Origin: JADKCL01 sp046050405
GTDB taxonomy: Bacteria; Bacteroidota; Bacteroidia; J057; JADKCL01
Direction: 5' to 3'
Assembly: GCA_046050405.1 (NCBI GenBank)
Contig: JBJOPY010000017.1
Coordinates: forward strand, 1-10,972
DNA: 10,972 nucleotides
Position 1 is the first letter of the stretch. The number at the start of each line of letters is the position of its first letter. The translations under genes and the position numbers were made by a program. Of the stretch, positions 1-7,503 are shown one piece after another. The notes under the pieces were generated by a model. It did not search any database. It saw only the letters and a program-made list of their open reading frames with translations, and was not told the origin of the DNA.

Positions 1-128
1 TGCTTGGCCGCCCCCCCCGCCGGTCATCAGGCCGATGCTTTCGATGGCCTCCTCGGAAACCTCCTTCCGACCCATTTGGCAACCCAGATACTGCATGTAC
101 AAGCTGATCCAGAATCCCAACCCGAAAG
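1..128 (+). other. Out-of-frame upstream part of sprA
   Basis: The main sprA frame is closed by a TGA at 105-107, yet the protein is plainly only the C-terminal third of SprA, so coding sequence is expected to continue to the left edge. Frame 1 stays open from the first base and reads N-N-L-A-I-R-K at 139-159. That resembles the asparagine/arginine-lysine stretch which, as I recall, precedes the W-D-I-E-N segment in SprA relatives. A one-base shift around 157-166 would join it to the main frame. A run of eight C residues lies at 11-18. The residues encoded before about 139 do not look convincingly like SprA in any frame, so more than one error, or a rearrangement, is possible. Confidence 0.45.
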
Positions 129-2585
129 GTGCGTGTGCAACAACCTGGCAATACGAAAGGAGGCCCTTCCAAGACCCGCCTCTGGGACATCGAGAACCTC
201 AATCTCAGCCTTTCTCACAACGAGACCGAGAGCCACAACTATACCACGCTCCTGCGGCTCCAGAAGAATCAGCATGCAGCACTGGCCTATGCCTATAATT
301 TTGATTCTAAGCCCATAGAACCCTTCAAGTTCGCGAAAAAGAAGAATCCGATCACCCTCTTCAACTTCAATCCGCTCCCGAAGACCATCGGTTTCAACAT
401 CGCCATGGATCGACAGTACGAGGAAAACCAGATCCGTCAATCGGCATCTACGTTTGCCATCGCGCCCACCTTCATGAAGCGCTTCATGGTGACCCGTAAC
501 TACAACCTGAGATGGGACTTCACCAAGAGCCTGAACCTTAACTACACTGCGGCCAATTCGAGCAGAGTGACCGAACCCAATGGCGCCATCACCCCTGGCA
601 ACAGAGACTCCCTTTATAGAAACATCTTGAATTTCGGGGTGGTTCAGAATCGATATGGCATTGATTCATTAGGCAGAGACAAATGGATCAATTTCGGTCG
701 GAACATGAATTTCAGCCAGCAGGTCGGCCTGAACTACTTGGTGCCTTTTGACAAGTTCAAGCCGACCAGCTGGATTAGCTCCACGCTGAGCTACCAAGGT
801 AGCTATCAATGGTTGTCTGCCCCGGACAACAACCTTAGCCTTGGCAATCAGATCAACAACAGTTCCGCGATCACCGCCAACTCCCGCTTCAACTTGGAGG
901 GGCTGTACAGCAAGGTCAAGTTCATGAAGAAGATATTGGAGGACCAGAACAAAGGCCCGGGCAACGCAGCCCCTCGCAAGGCTGATCCGAAGGCAGAGTC
1001 CAAGGTACAACCCGAACTTACCCCCGAACAGCAGGATAGTGTGGAAAGGGCTCGGAAATGGGCGTCCGTCAAGAAGATGGGTGAGCAAGTGATGCGGATC
1101 CTGATGATGGTGCGTAATGTGGACATCAACTATGCCACCAATTCTGCAACTACGATCTCCGGCTGGATGCCGAGTTCAGACAATTTCGGGAACGACTATC
1201 ACTACGAATACTTGAATGCGGACAGCACACAGCTTTACAGATCCAGGAAAACGGCCCCCGGTTTTCCATTTGTCGTCGGTTGGCAACCGGAGCTCTGGCG
1301 AGCATCCCAGATCGGGGACACCGCGATGCTGAATCGATTCGCCGCCAATGGTTGGATCTCTAACAATCCGTCCATGTCCACGCCTTTCACACAGACGTGG
1401 TCACAGCAGCTCACAGGACGTACCTCCCTCACGTTGCTGAAGGATTTCAAGATCGATTTTAATGTCAGCTTGAACAATTCTGTGAACGCCTCGGAAATGT
1501 TCTATTACAGCGATTCACTGGACAGGCATGTTCATGACAACCGCATGAGCACGGGGCAATATTCGATCTCCTATATTTTCTTGGGGACTGCCTTTGAACG
1601 GAACATTGATGCGAGCCGCACGTATTTGCAATTTCAGAATGAGGACCGGGGCATCATTTCGCAGCGATTGGCTGCAGCCAATCCGTTCTACAGGGAGTTC
1701 ATCGCATCTTCTGGTTCCAACGCGACCATCGTGGATGGCCAGTATGCCCAGGGATATTATCGGAACTCCCAGGAAGTGCTGATCCCTGGCTTCTTGTCCG
1801 CATATGGAATCGGGAAGGCGAGCTCGATCGGCCTGAAACCCTTCCCATCCATTCCGTTGCCGAACTGGAACCTTAACTATACGGGACTGGGCAAGGTGCC
1901 TTCACTCAAGCGGCACTTCACGTCCATCGCCCTCAAGCACGCCTATCGTGGAACCTATACTGTAGGCGGTTACAACAGCAACTCACGCTTCACGGGCGAT
2001 GTCGGTTCAGGTTATACCAGCAACTTCTTCGGGATCGGGGTGCTGACTTCTGGCACCACCACCGACTCGGTCTACAACATCCAGAGTCAGTATGTGATCC
2101 CTTCTGTCTCCTTTTCCGAATCTTTCGCACCGCTTGCGGGCATCAATCTCAACTTTAAGAATGGTCTTACTGGCAGTCTGGATATGAAGATGAACCGCAA
2201 CGTATCATTGAGCATCGGAAACCAGATGTTGACAGAGACACGTGCGAAGGATTTCAGCCTATCTGTCAGCTACCGCAAGGATAAGCTGGAGAAGATCCTG
2301 AACCTGTTTGGGAAGACGCTGAACCTGAAGAATGCATTGAATTCCCGCCTGGAGGTGTCACTACGGGATACCAAGACGCGAAACCGAAAGCTGGACTTCC
2401 AGGGTAACAGCGACTTCACAGCCGGCAACTTCATGCTGATCATCAAGCCGAGCGTGGACTACGTGATCAATCAAAAGCTGAACGTGCGATTCTACATCGA
2501 GCATACGCGGAACCGCCCTGCAATCTCCACGAGCTTCCCGAGCAGCTACACTGCGGTGGGATTCCAAGTGAGATTCACCTTGTAA
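129..2585 (+). CDS. sprA: SprA, type IX secretion outer-membrane translocon, C-terminal part
   Basis: SprA is the very large (about 2,300-2,500 residue) outer-membrane beta-barrel that forms the conduit of the type IX secretion system, exporting gliding adhesins and CTD-tagged proteins. The 818 residues here are its C-terminal third. Recognisable family segments are W-D-I-E-N-L near residue 19, K-P-I-E-P-F-K-F and F-N-F-N-P-L-P near 60-85, N-L-R-W-D-F-T near 125, and S-G-W-M-P-S-S-D-N-F-G near 345. The C-terminus consists of barrel strands ending in G-F-Q-V-R-F-T-L. Residues about 265-317 form a charged, proline-rich linker typical of the loop in this part. The GTG at 129 is only where an ORF finder would start. 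The true start lies outside the window, and the frame is interrupted at 105-107 (see the upstream entry). gcvH follows, which is the conserved neighbour of sprA in many Bacteroidota. The family call is firm; the 5' boundary is not. Confidence 0.9.
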   Translation: MRVQQPGNTKGGPSKTRLWDIENLNLSLSHNETESHNYTTLLRLQKNQHAALAYAYNFDSKPIEPFKFAKKKNPITLFNFNPLPKTIGFNIAMDRQYEENQIRQSASTFAIAPTFMKRFMVTRNYNLRWDFTKSLNLNYTAANSSRVTEPNGAITPGNRDSLYRNILNFGVVQNRYGIDSLGRDKWINFGRNMNFSQQVGLNYLVPFDKFKPTSWISSTLSYQGSYQWLSAPDNNLSLGNQINNSSAITANSRFNLEGLYSKVKFMKKILEDQNKGPGNAAPRKADPKAESKVQPELTPEQQDSVERARKWASVKKMGEQVMRILMMVRNVDINYATNSATTISGWMPSSDNFGNDYHYEYLNADSTQLYRSRKTAPGFPFVVGWQPELWRASQIGDTAMLNRFAANGWISNNPSMSTPFTQTWSQQLTGRTSLTLLKDFKIDFNVSLNNSVNASEMFYYSDSLDRHVHDNRMSTGQYSISYIFLGTAFERNIDASRTYLQFQNEDRGIISQRLAAANPFYREFIASSGSNATIVDGQYAQGYYRNSQEVLIPGFLSAYGIGKASSIGLKPFPSIPLPNWNLNYTGLGKVPSLKRHFTSIALKHAYRGTYTVGGYNSNSRFTGDVGSGYTSNFFGIGVLTSGTTTDSVYNIQSQYVIPSVSFSESFAPLAGINLNFKNGLTGSLDMKMNRNVSLSIGNQMLTETRAKDFSLSVSYRKDKLEKILNLFGKTLNLKNALNSRLEVSLRDTKTRNRKLDFQGNSDFTAGNFMLIIKPSVDYVINQKLNVRFYIEHTRNRPAISTSFPSSYTAVGFQVRFTL

Positions 2586-2627
2586 AGAAGGTATTCCTCG
2601 CACAAGTTCATTGATCGCGTAAAGGAG

Positions 2628-2677
2628 GAATCACGGATCGATGCAGGATTCTGCAAGAATTGAAGTGAAACTTCAAT
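2628..2677. repeat. Cluster of inverted repeats after sprA, possible terminator
   Basis: Three inverted repeats sit together 43 bases after the sprA stop. ATTGAAGT-GAA-ACTTCAAT at 2659-2677 is a perfect 8-bp stem with a 3-base loop. ATTCT-GCA-AGAAT at 2648-2660 is a perfect 5-bp stem that shares two bases with the first, so the two compete. GAATC (2628-2632) pairs with GATTC (2647-2651) around them. Only a weak T-run (GTTTCG) follows the strong stem. It may terminate sprA transcription, or it may be a protein-binding palindrome in front of gcvH. Confidence 0.4.
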
Positions 2678-2771
2678 GTTTCGATTGCCGAGGCCTCATT
2701 TTTCCTTGTGGAGAATGGCATTATTCATGAGAAAAGGCTAGATTCGCTTCGGAAAATTAAACACTGAAAAA

Positions 2772-3152
2772 ATGAATTATCCTTCCGATTTGCTCTATAC
2801 CAAGGATCATGAATGGGTTCGTATCTCTGGAGAAATCGCCACAGTGGGCATCACTGAATTTGCAGCTGGCGAGCTGGGAGACATTGTATATGTAGAAGTG
2901 GAAACTTTGGGCGAACAGCTGGAGGTTCACGACATCTTCGGTACTGTGGAGGCCGTGAAGACAGTTTCCGATTTGTTCATGCCGATCTCTGGGGAGGTCA
3001 TAGAGGTCAATACTGGCCTGAACGATACACCCGAAGTAGTCAACAGCGATCCGTATGGGGATGGCTGGATGATCAAAGTCCACCTCGCCGAGGGAGCCTC
3101 CAGGGATCACCTGATGAATCATGAAGACTACAAAAAGTTGATTGGCAGCTGA
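2772..3152 (+). CDS. gcvH: Glycine cleavage system H protein
   Basis: GcvH is the cytoplasmic lipoyl carrier of the glycine cleavage complex; it shuttles the aminomethyl group from the P protein to the T protein and is re-oxidised by the L protein. The 126-residue length is normal for the family. The N-terminus has the typical Y-T-K-D-H-E-W-V motif (residues 9-16), followed by G-I-T-E-F-A (26-31) and L-G-D-I-V-Y. The lipoylation site is in V-E-A-V-K-T-V-S-D-L, with the modified lysine at residue 63. The C-terminus has N-S-D-P-Y-G-D-G-W-M-I-K. The ATG at 2772 follows an A-rich stretch with no Shine-Dalgarno sequence, as is common in Bacteroidota. A weak match to the phylum's -7 element (TAGATTCG, 2739-2746) lies upstream, but without a well-spaced -33 TTG. 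The other gcv genes are not in the window, so the link to sprA is positional rather than functional. Confidence 0.97.
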   Translation: MNYPSDLLYTKDHEWVRISGEIATVGITEFAAGELGDIVYVEVETLGEQLEVHDIFGTVEAVKTVSDLFMPISGEVIEVNTGLNDTPEVVNSDPYGDGWMIKVHLAEGASRDHLMNHEDYKKLIGS

Positions 3153-3168
3153 GGCTCCCTCGCTTTTT
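3132..3168 (+). terminator. Terminator-like hairpin at the end of gcvH
   Basis: The gcvH stop is followed by GAGG-CTC-CCTC (3151-3161) and CTTTTT (3163-3168). An AAAAAG at 3132-3137, still inside gcvH, pairs with CTTTTT, giving the A-tract/stem/T-tract layout of an intrinsic terminator. In addition, CGAGGGAGCCTC at 3089-3100 inside gcvH is a perfect 12-bp complement of GAGGCTCCCTCG at 3151-3162. The hairpin could therefore form a much longer stem using the coding region as its 5' arm. Confidence 0.55.
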
Positions 3169-3274
3169 GCCTTTCTTTCAGAGGTCTTCATGGCAATGGT
3201 GCATGGAGGCCCTGAATTTTTATAAGATCCATACCCAAGCCTAGGTTTCACTCGTATAGCATCACAAACGCACC

Positions 3275-5077
3275 ATGAGAAGGTGGACAATGTTATTTGC
3301 GGGTCTGCTCCTCCCGCTCTGGATGCTCGCCCAGACGGGCGAGCCCGAGTTGGCGGAAAAGTATTTTCGCGGTGCAGAGTTCGAAAATGCCCTTCAGCTC
3401 TACGAGAAGCTGCAGAAGCAAGACCCCGACAACCCCACCTACAACATTCGCATCGCTGAGTGCCATCAAAAACTCTACCAGTACGATGATGCGGTCAAAT
3501 TCCTTGAAAAAACGATCCGTCGAAATCCGAGCGACCACTATTATCCGTTCCTGTTGGCTGATGCCTATCGCCTGACCGGAGAAAACAAAAAAGCCGAGAA
3601 CCTGGAGAATGAAACCATCACGAAGCAGCTTCAAACCGAGGCTGATTTTCTGGATGTCGGAACTTGGCTGGCAGAGACAGGGAAGAAGGAGCTTGCCTTG
3701 CAGGTCTACGAGCAGGGACGCAGGGTCTTGCGGAACAAGTTCATATTCGGGGATGAGATCGCCCACCTCTGCAATTACCTAGGTCAGTATGAGAGGGCGA
3801 CACAGGAATACCTGGAGCAATACCGCCTGAATCCTGCATCGATGAACACGGTGAAAACCAGCATCCTCACCATCGTCAATGACAAGTCCAAGGACATCGT
3901 CGAGAAAGTGCTCCTGGATGCCGTGGACAAAAACGGGAAGGACATTGGTCTACGCTCGATAGTCTTTGATTTCTACGTCCTGACCGCCAATTTCATGGAG
4001 GCGCTGGTTCAATGCAAGAGCATCGACAAGGTCAACCAGGAGGATGGCGGGCGTGTGTTCCAGTACGCATTGACCCTCCGGAACAACAAGGAGTACAAGC
4101 TCAGCAACAAGGCTCTGGACTATGTCATCGAGAGTCATGAGAACGCGTACTATTTCATGCGAGCCTTTCAGGAAAAGGCCATCAATGGCGAGCTGCAAGC
4201 ATTCGAGACCCTGCCCGTGGACACCTTCGGGATTCGCGAAGCCGTGAATGCCTACAACGCACTCTTCCAGCAGTTTGGTCGCGGACCCGTGTTCTTCGAT
4301 GCCATGTACCGCAAGGCTAAATTGATGGCCTTCTACTTGTTTGACATCGACGGCGCATTACACGAGCTGAACCTCGCGGCACAGCAGCAGCTCAAGCCAC
4401 AGGAACTCGCCCAGGCAAACCTGCTCATCGGCGACCTATTCCTCATGCAGAAGGAATACAACCGGGCTAAGCTGAAATACAACGAAGTCTCCGAAACCTG
4501 GAAGGAAGGCCAGATCGGTGCGGAGGCCAAGTACAAACAGGGTCGTCTCAGCTACTTCAAAGGCGATTTCGAGTACAGCAAGGCCCGGCTTCAGACGATC
4601 AAGGACAATACCAGCAATGATATCAGCAACGATGCCATTCAGCTGTTCCTCCTCATCCAGGACAACCTCGGCATGGACACGACGACCTATCCACTGGGGC
4701 GATTCGCACAGGCACAGCTCATGGTCTATCAGCGCGACTTCACACCCGCACTCTTACTGTTGGACAGCATCGCATTCGCCTTCCCCAGCAGTACCCTCGC
4801 AGATGAGATCCTCTGGGAAAAGGCCAACATTTTCCTACAACAAAACCAGACCGACAAGGCGATCACCTACCTTGACCGCATCATCACCGACCACGGCACG
4901 GACATCTACGGTGATGACGCCCTCTACACCAAGGCCAGGATCTACGATTACACGCTAAAAGACAAGGCAAAAGCGATGGAACTCTACATCAACTTCCTGA
5001 AGAAGTACAGCGGGAGCCTGTTCATCGTCCAAGTGCGGCAACGAATCCGGGAGCTCCGGGAAACAAACCGGATTTAG
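3275..5077 (+). CDS. Exported tetratricopeptide-repeat protein
   Basis: This 600-residue protein starts with a Sec signal peptide: M-R-R-W, a hydrophobic core up to about residue 19, and a likely cleavage at L-A-Q around residue 20. The rest is almost entirely alpha-helical TPR-like repeats. The clearest are at about 27-110, with the tyrosine/alanine pattern of Y-F-R-G-A-E-F-E-N-A and a second unit at Y-Q-Y-D-D-A-V, and in the last ~190 residues, with G-D-F-E-Y-S-K-A, N-Q-T-D-K-A-I and D-K-A-K-A-M-E-L-Y. The C-terminal part resembles the stacked TPRs of YfiO/BamD-like periplasmic proteins, but no lipobox cysteine is present. It probably acts as a periplasmic or surface scaffold; no specific partner can be read from the sequence. 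It sits 122 bases after gcvH beyond a terminator-like hairpin, so it probably has its own promoter. The ATG at 3275 is chosen because the signal peptide begins there. Confidence 0.88.
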   Translation: MRRWTMLFAGLLLPLWMLAQTGEPELAEKYFRGAEFENALQLYEKLQKQDPDNPTYNIRIAECHQKLYQYDDAVKFLEKTIRRNPSDHYYPFLLADAYRLTGENKKAENLENETITKQLQTEADFLDVGTWLAETGKKELALQVYEQGRRVLRNKFIFGDEIAHLCNYLGQYERATQEYLEQYRLNPASMNTVKTSILTIVNDKSKDIVEKVLLDAVDKNGKDIGLRSIVFDFYVLTANFMEALVQCKSIDKVNQEDGGRVFQYALTLRNNKEYKLSNKALDYVIESHENAYYFMRAFQEKAINGELQAFETLPVDTFGIREAVNAYNALFQQFGRGPVFFDAMYRKAKLMAFYLFDIDGALHELNLAAQQQLKPQELAQANLLIGDLFLMQKEYNRAKLKYNEVSETWKEGQIGAEAKYKQGRLSYFKGDFEYSKARLQTIKDNTSNDISNDAIQLFLLIQDNLGMDTTTYPLGRFAQAQLMVYQRDFTPALLLLDSIAFAFPSSTLADEILWEKANIFLQQNQTDKAITYLDRIITDHGTDIYGDDALYTKARIYDYTLKDKAKAMELYINFLKKYSGSLFIVQVRQRIRELRETNRI

Positions 5078-5118
5078 CAATAGAGGGAAGTATGAAGCAG
5101 GGATTGGAGCATCCCCTG

Positions 5119-5236
5119 TTTTGAGTGGTCAAAATCTGGAATAGTTTTTCAGTTGATTTTTCTCAAGTCGGTTATTCCTAAGCCAAATTCTTGACTTGGC
5201 TTCCGATCCAACCCAGATCGTCAAGCTCAAGCCAAG
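5119..5236. terminator. Hairpin-rich gap between convergent genes
   Basis: This lies between the ends of the TPR gene (+) and the DUF4783-like gene (-). TTTTGA-GTGG-TCAAAA (5119-5134) is a perfect 6-bp hairpin followed by T-rich sequence (ATAGTTTTTC and on). Further on, AAGCCAA (5180-5186) pairs with TTGGCTT (5196-5202). The same right arm can instead pair with AAGCCAAG at 5229-5236, and CAAGTC (5164-5169) pairs with GACTTG (5193-5198). A bidirectional terminator zone is the simplest reading; which stem forms is unknown. Confidence 0.45.
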
Positions 5237-5282
5237 GGCAACTGCGCCGAGAGACAGCCTTGTGGAGATGGATGGAAGCGGA

Positions 5283-5696
5283 TTACTCAGCCTCGAACCG
5301 GAGTTGCGTCACTTTGTAGGAACCTCCGACGTTTTTCAGGAAGATATTCGTGTCGAAAGTCCCCCCACTGCTCACGAAGCTGCCGGTGGCATAGTGGGTG
5401 GTACCTGAATTGCCCTTGTGAATGACCGCAAACGACTTGGGGGCATTCTTGGTAAAAAAATCCTTGAGCACGAATGTGGCTTGCTGGGAGGAATAGGCCT
5501 CGTCAGCACCGGGGAGCGTTATCTCCAGAGGCGAATGGAAAAAGGCTGTCAAGCCCTCAGCATCTCCCTTCTGGATGGCTGAGGAAATTTTTGCAAAGGT
5601 CTCGTCCGGAGTGCTTTGCGCTTTGGCACCTTTGTGCCCGGCAATCGCGAAAAACAAGGCGAGCAAAAATGCGATGAGCGTTTTCAGCGTTTTCAT
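5283..5696 (-). CDS. Small exported protein of the DUF4783 type
   Basis: The 137-residue protein has a clear signal peptide: M-K-T-L-K-T, then a long Leu/Ala/Phe core, with a likely cleavage after A-K-A at residue 26. The mature part has the pattern of the Bacteroidota DUF4783 family. This runs from an early helix, F-A-K-I-S-S-A-I-Q-K-G-D-A, through F-F-H-S-P-L-E-I-T-L, then an aromatic/glutamine stretch, Y-S-S-Q-Q-A-T-F-V-L-K-D-F-F, then F-A-V-I-H-K-G and a C-terminal beta region ending in V-T-Q-L-R-F-E. The fold is probably NTF2-like (helix plus curved sheet); no function is established that I know of. The ATG at 5696 is preferred over an in-frame start at 5723 because the signal peptide begins there. 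The gene faces away from gpmI and ends toward the TPR gene. Confidence 0.85.
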   Translation of the reverse strand: MKTLKTLIAFLLALFFAIAGHKGAKAQSTPDETFAKISSAIQKGDAEGLTAFFHSPLEITLPGADEAYSSQQATFVLKDFFTKNAPKSFAVIHKGNSGTTHYATGSFVSSGGTFDTNIFLKNVGGSYKVTQLRFEAE

Positions 5697-5964
5697 AATG
5701 AGATATTTATTAGCACATTCCATGCCAATTTACCTTAATGGCGAAGAATGCTTGGGACGAAGGGGATGCCATCGTTCAGGGAGCTTTCCTGCGCAGGTAT
5801 GCTGCGTCTTTGGGTAAGGGGCATGATCCTTCGGCGAAGGGAGATTCATGAATAGCGGTGAAATGCCGTGGCCATCAGGCGCAATGGGCCGCAAGAAACG
5901 GTTTGGTCGTCAGGGGGGTGATCAGGCATCTGCCCTGACACCTCTTTTGTTGTAATTTCGCATC
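5697..5964. promoter_or_regulatory. Divergent promoter region with inverted repeats
   Basis: These 268 bases separate the start of the DUF4783-like gene (-) from gpmI (+), so promoters for both should lie here. Upstream of gpmI, GTCAGGG (5909-5915) and CCCTGAC (5933-5939) form a perfect 7-bp inverted repeat around a TGATCA palindrome. CCTTC-GGC-GAAGG (5828-5840) is a second hairpin without a T-tract. TAATTTCG at 5953-5960 is one base from the Bacteroidota -7 consensus TAnnTTTG, but lies only 4 bases before the gpmI ATG and has no good -33 TTG, so it is weak. I see no gene here. Confidence 0.45.
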
Positions 5965-7503
5965 ATGAACCAGAAAGTCATCCTCGTGATCATGGACGGA
6001 TGGGGAATCGCCCAGGACACAAGGGTCAGTGCCATCGACGCTGCAAACACACCGTTTTACGATGAATCGCTCCGTACGCGCCCCCATGCACGATTGTACG
6101 CCAGCGAACAGCAAGTCGGCCTGCCAGCTGGCCAAATGGGCAATAGCGAGGTCGGCCATACGAACATCGGGGCGGGACGCATCGTCTATCAGGATCTGGT
6201 GAGGATCAGCCACGCCATCGAGTCCGGCGAATTTGCTGCGAATCCTGCGTTCCGCGCCTTGGTGGAGCATTGCAAGACAAGAAGGACGCCCCTCCACCTC
6301 ATGGGCCTCCTCAGTGACGGGGGCGTACATTCCCACATCGACCATCTCAAAGGAATCCTTGGAATCCTCTCGAAAGAGGGTGATTTTCCTCCCGTGTACA
6401 TTCACCTGTTCATGGATGGCCGGGACACCGATCCCACTAGTGGCCTCAACTTCGTGCAGGAATTGGAACGGGCCATTGCCGAGACTGGGGTCGGGCATAT
6501 CGCCTCCATGGTCGGGCGTTACTACGGAATGGATCGGAACCAGGCCTGGGATCGCACCAAAGTGGCCTATGATCTCATACGCCATGGACGAGGGGCACCC
6601 TATCCGGATGCCACGGCGGCCGTCCAGGCGAGCTATGCACAAGGTGTCACCGACGAGTTCATGAGGCCTGCCGTCATCACATCCAGCGGAACCCCATCAG
6701 GGCTCCTGGATGAAGGCCATGGTGTCCTGTTTTTCAACTTCAGGACGGATCGGGGGCGGCAGCTGACGACGGCCCTCACCCAGGAGAGTTTCCCGGAGCT
6801 TGACATGCAGAAGTCCTCCGCGTTCCACTATGCCACCATGACCAGATACGATGAAACTTATGAAGGCGTGCAGGTACTGTTCGAAAAGGACAATGTTCCG
6901 ATGGGGCTGGGAGAGGTGCTGTCTAGGCATGGAAAGCAGCAGATTCGTATCGCAGAGACGGAGAAGTACCCGCACGTAACCTTCTTTTTCAATGGCGGCC
7001 GCGAGGAATGCTATCCGGGAGAATCCCGGATCCTCTGCCCGTCGCCCAGGGTGGCCACCTACGACCTGCAGCCCGCAATGAGCGCAGCGGAGATTCGTGA
7101 CAAGATCGTTCCAGAATTGAAAAAAGGAGAGGCGGACTTCGTCTGTCTGAACTTTGCAAATCCGGACATGGTCGGGCATACAGGCGTGTTTGAGGCAGCG
7201 GTGAGGGCTTGCGAGACGGTCGACGCCTGCACCCGCGCTGTCGTCGAGACGGCCACTGCAAACGGATACCATGTCCTTGTAACCGCCGACCATGGAAATG
7301 CCGATTGCATGATCAATCCTGACGGGAGTCCCCACACGGCGCATACGATGGCGAGGGTGCCGCTGATCCTGCATTCTCCGAAAGATTCTCCCAGTTTGAA
7401 GCTGAAGGATGGAAAATTGGGGGACCTGGCGCCGACGATTCTGCACCTGATGGGGCTGCCGGTTCCCCCTGAGATGACAGGCACCATACTGGTGAGCGCA
7501 TGA
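5965..7503 (+). CDS. gpmI: 2,3-bisphosphoglycerate-independent phosphoglycerate mutase
   Basis: This cytoplasmic enzyme interconverts 3- and 2-phosphoglycerate in glycolysis and gluconeogenesis through a phosphoserine intermediate, with two metal ions (usually manganese). The 512 residues match the family length, and every key residue can be found. The metal site is D11 (M-D-G-W-G), S61 (M-G-N-S-E-V-G-H, the phosphorylated serine), D401, H405 (N-P-D-M-V-G-H), D442, H443 (A-D-H-G-N) and H460. Substrate-binding residues are H122 (G-G-V-H-S-H), D151-D154 (D-G-R-D), R185 (G-R-Y-Y), R191, R260 and R263 (N-F-R-T-D-R) and K334. The enzyme should be active. Its TGA overlaps the ATG of the next gene in an ATGA, suggesting translational coupling. 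The upstream gap carries a 7-bp inverted repeat that could regulate it. Confidence 0.98.
   Translation: MNQKVILVIMDGWGIAQDTRVSAIDAANTPFYDESLRTRPHARLYASEQQVGLPAGQMGNSEVGHTNIGAGRIVYQDLVRISHAIESGEFAANPAFRALVEHCKTRRTPLHLMGLLSDGGVHSHIDHLKGILGILSKEGDFPPVYIHLFMDGRDTDPTSGLNFVQELERAIAETGVGHIASMVGRYYGMDRNQAWDRTKVAYDLIRHGRGAPYPDATAAVQASYAQGVTDEFMRPAVITSSGTPSGLLDEGHGVLFFNFRTDRGRQLTTALTQESFPELDMQKSSAFHYATMTRYDETYEGVQVLFEKDNVPMGLGEVLSRHGKQQIRIAETEKYPHVTFFFNGGREECYPGESRILCPSPRVATYDLQPAMSAAEIRDKIVPELKKGEADFVCLNFANPDMVGHTGVFEAAVRACETVDACTRAVVETATANGYHVLVTADHGNADCMINPDGSPHTAHTMARVPLILHSPKDSPSLKLKDGKLGDLAPTILHLMGLPVPPEMTGTILVSA

Noticed and set aside
27..440. Open frame on the minus strand opposite the start of sprA
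   Set aside because: It is a shadow of sprA; it looks protein-like only because the codons opposite sprA avoid stops.
3242..3249. TAGGTTTC as a Bacteroidota -7 element for the TPR gene
   Set aside because: It differs from the consensus at the last base and has no TTG at the expected distance upstream, so it is too weak to list.
5196..5408. Small plus-strand frame before and within the DUF4783-like gene
   Set aside because: It overlaps the real minus-strand gene and lacks any signal or conserved pattern.
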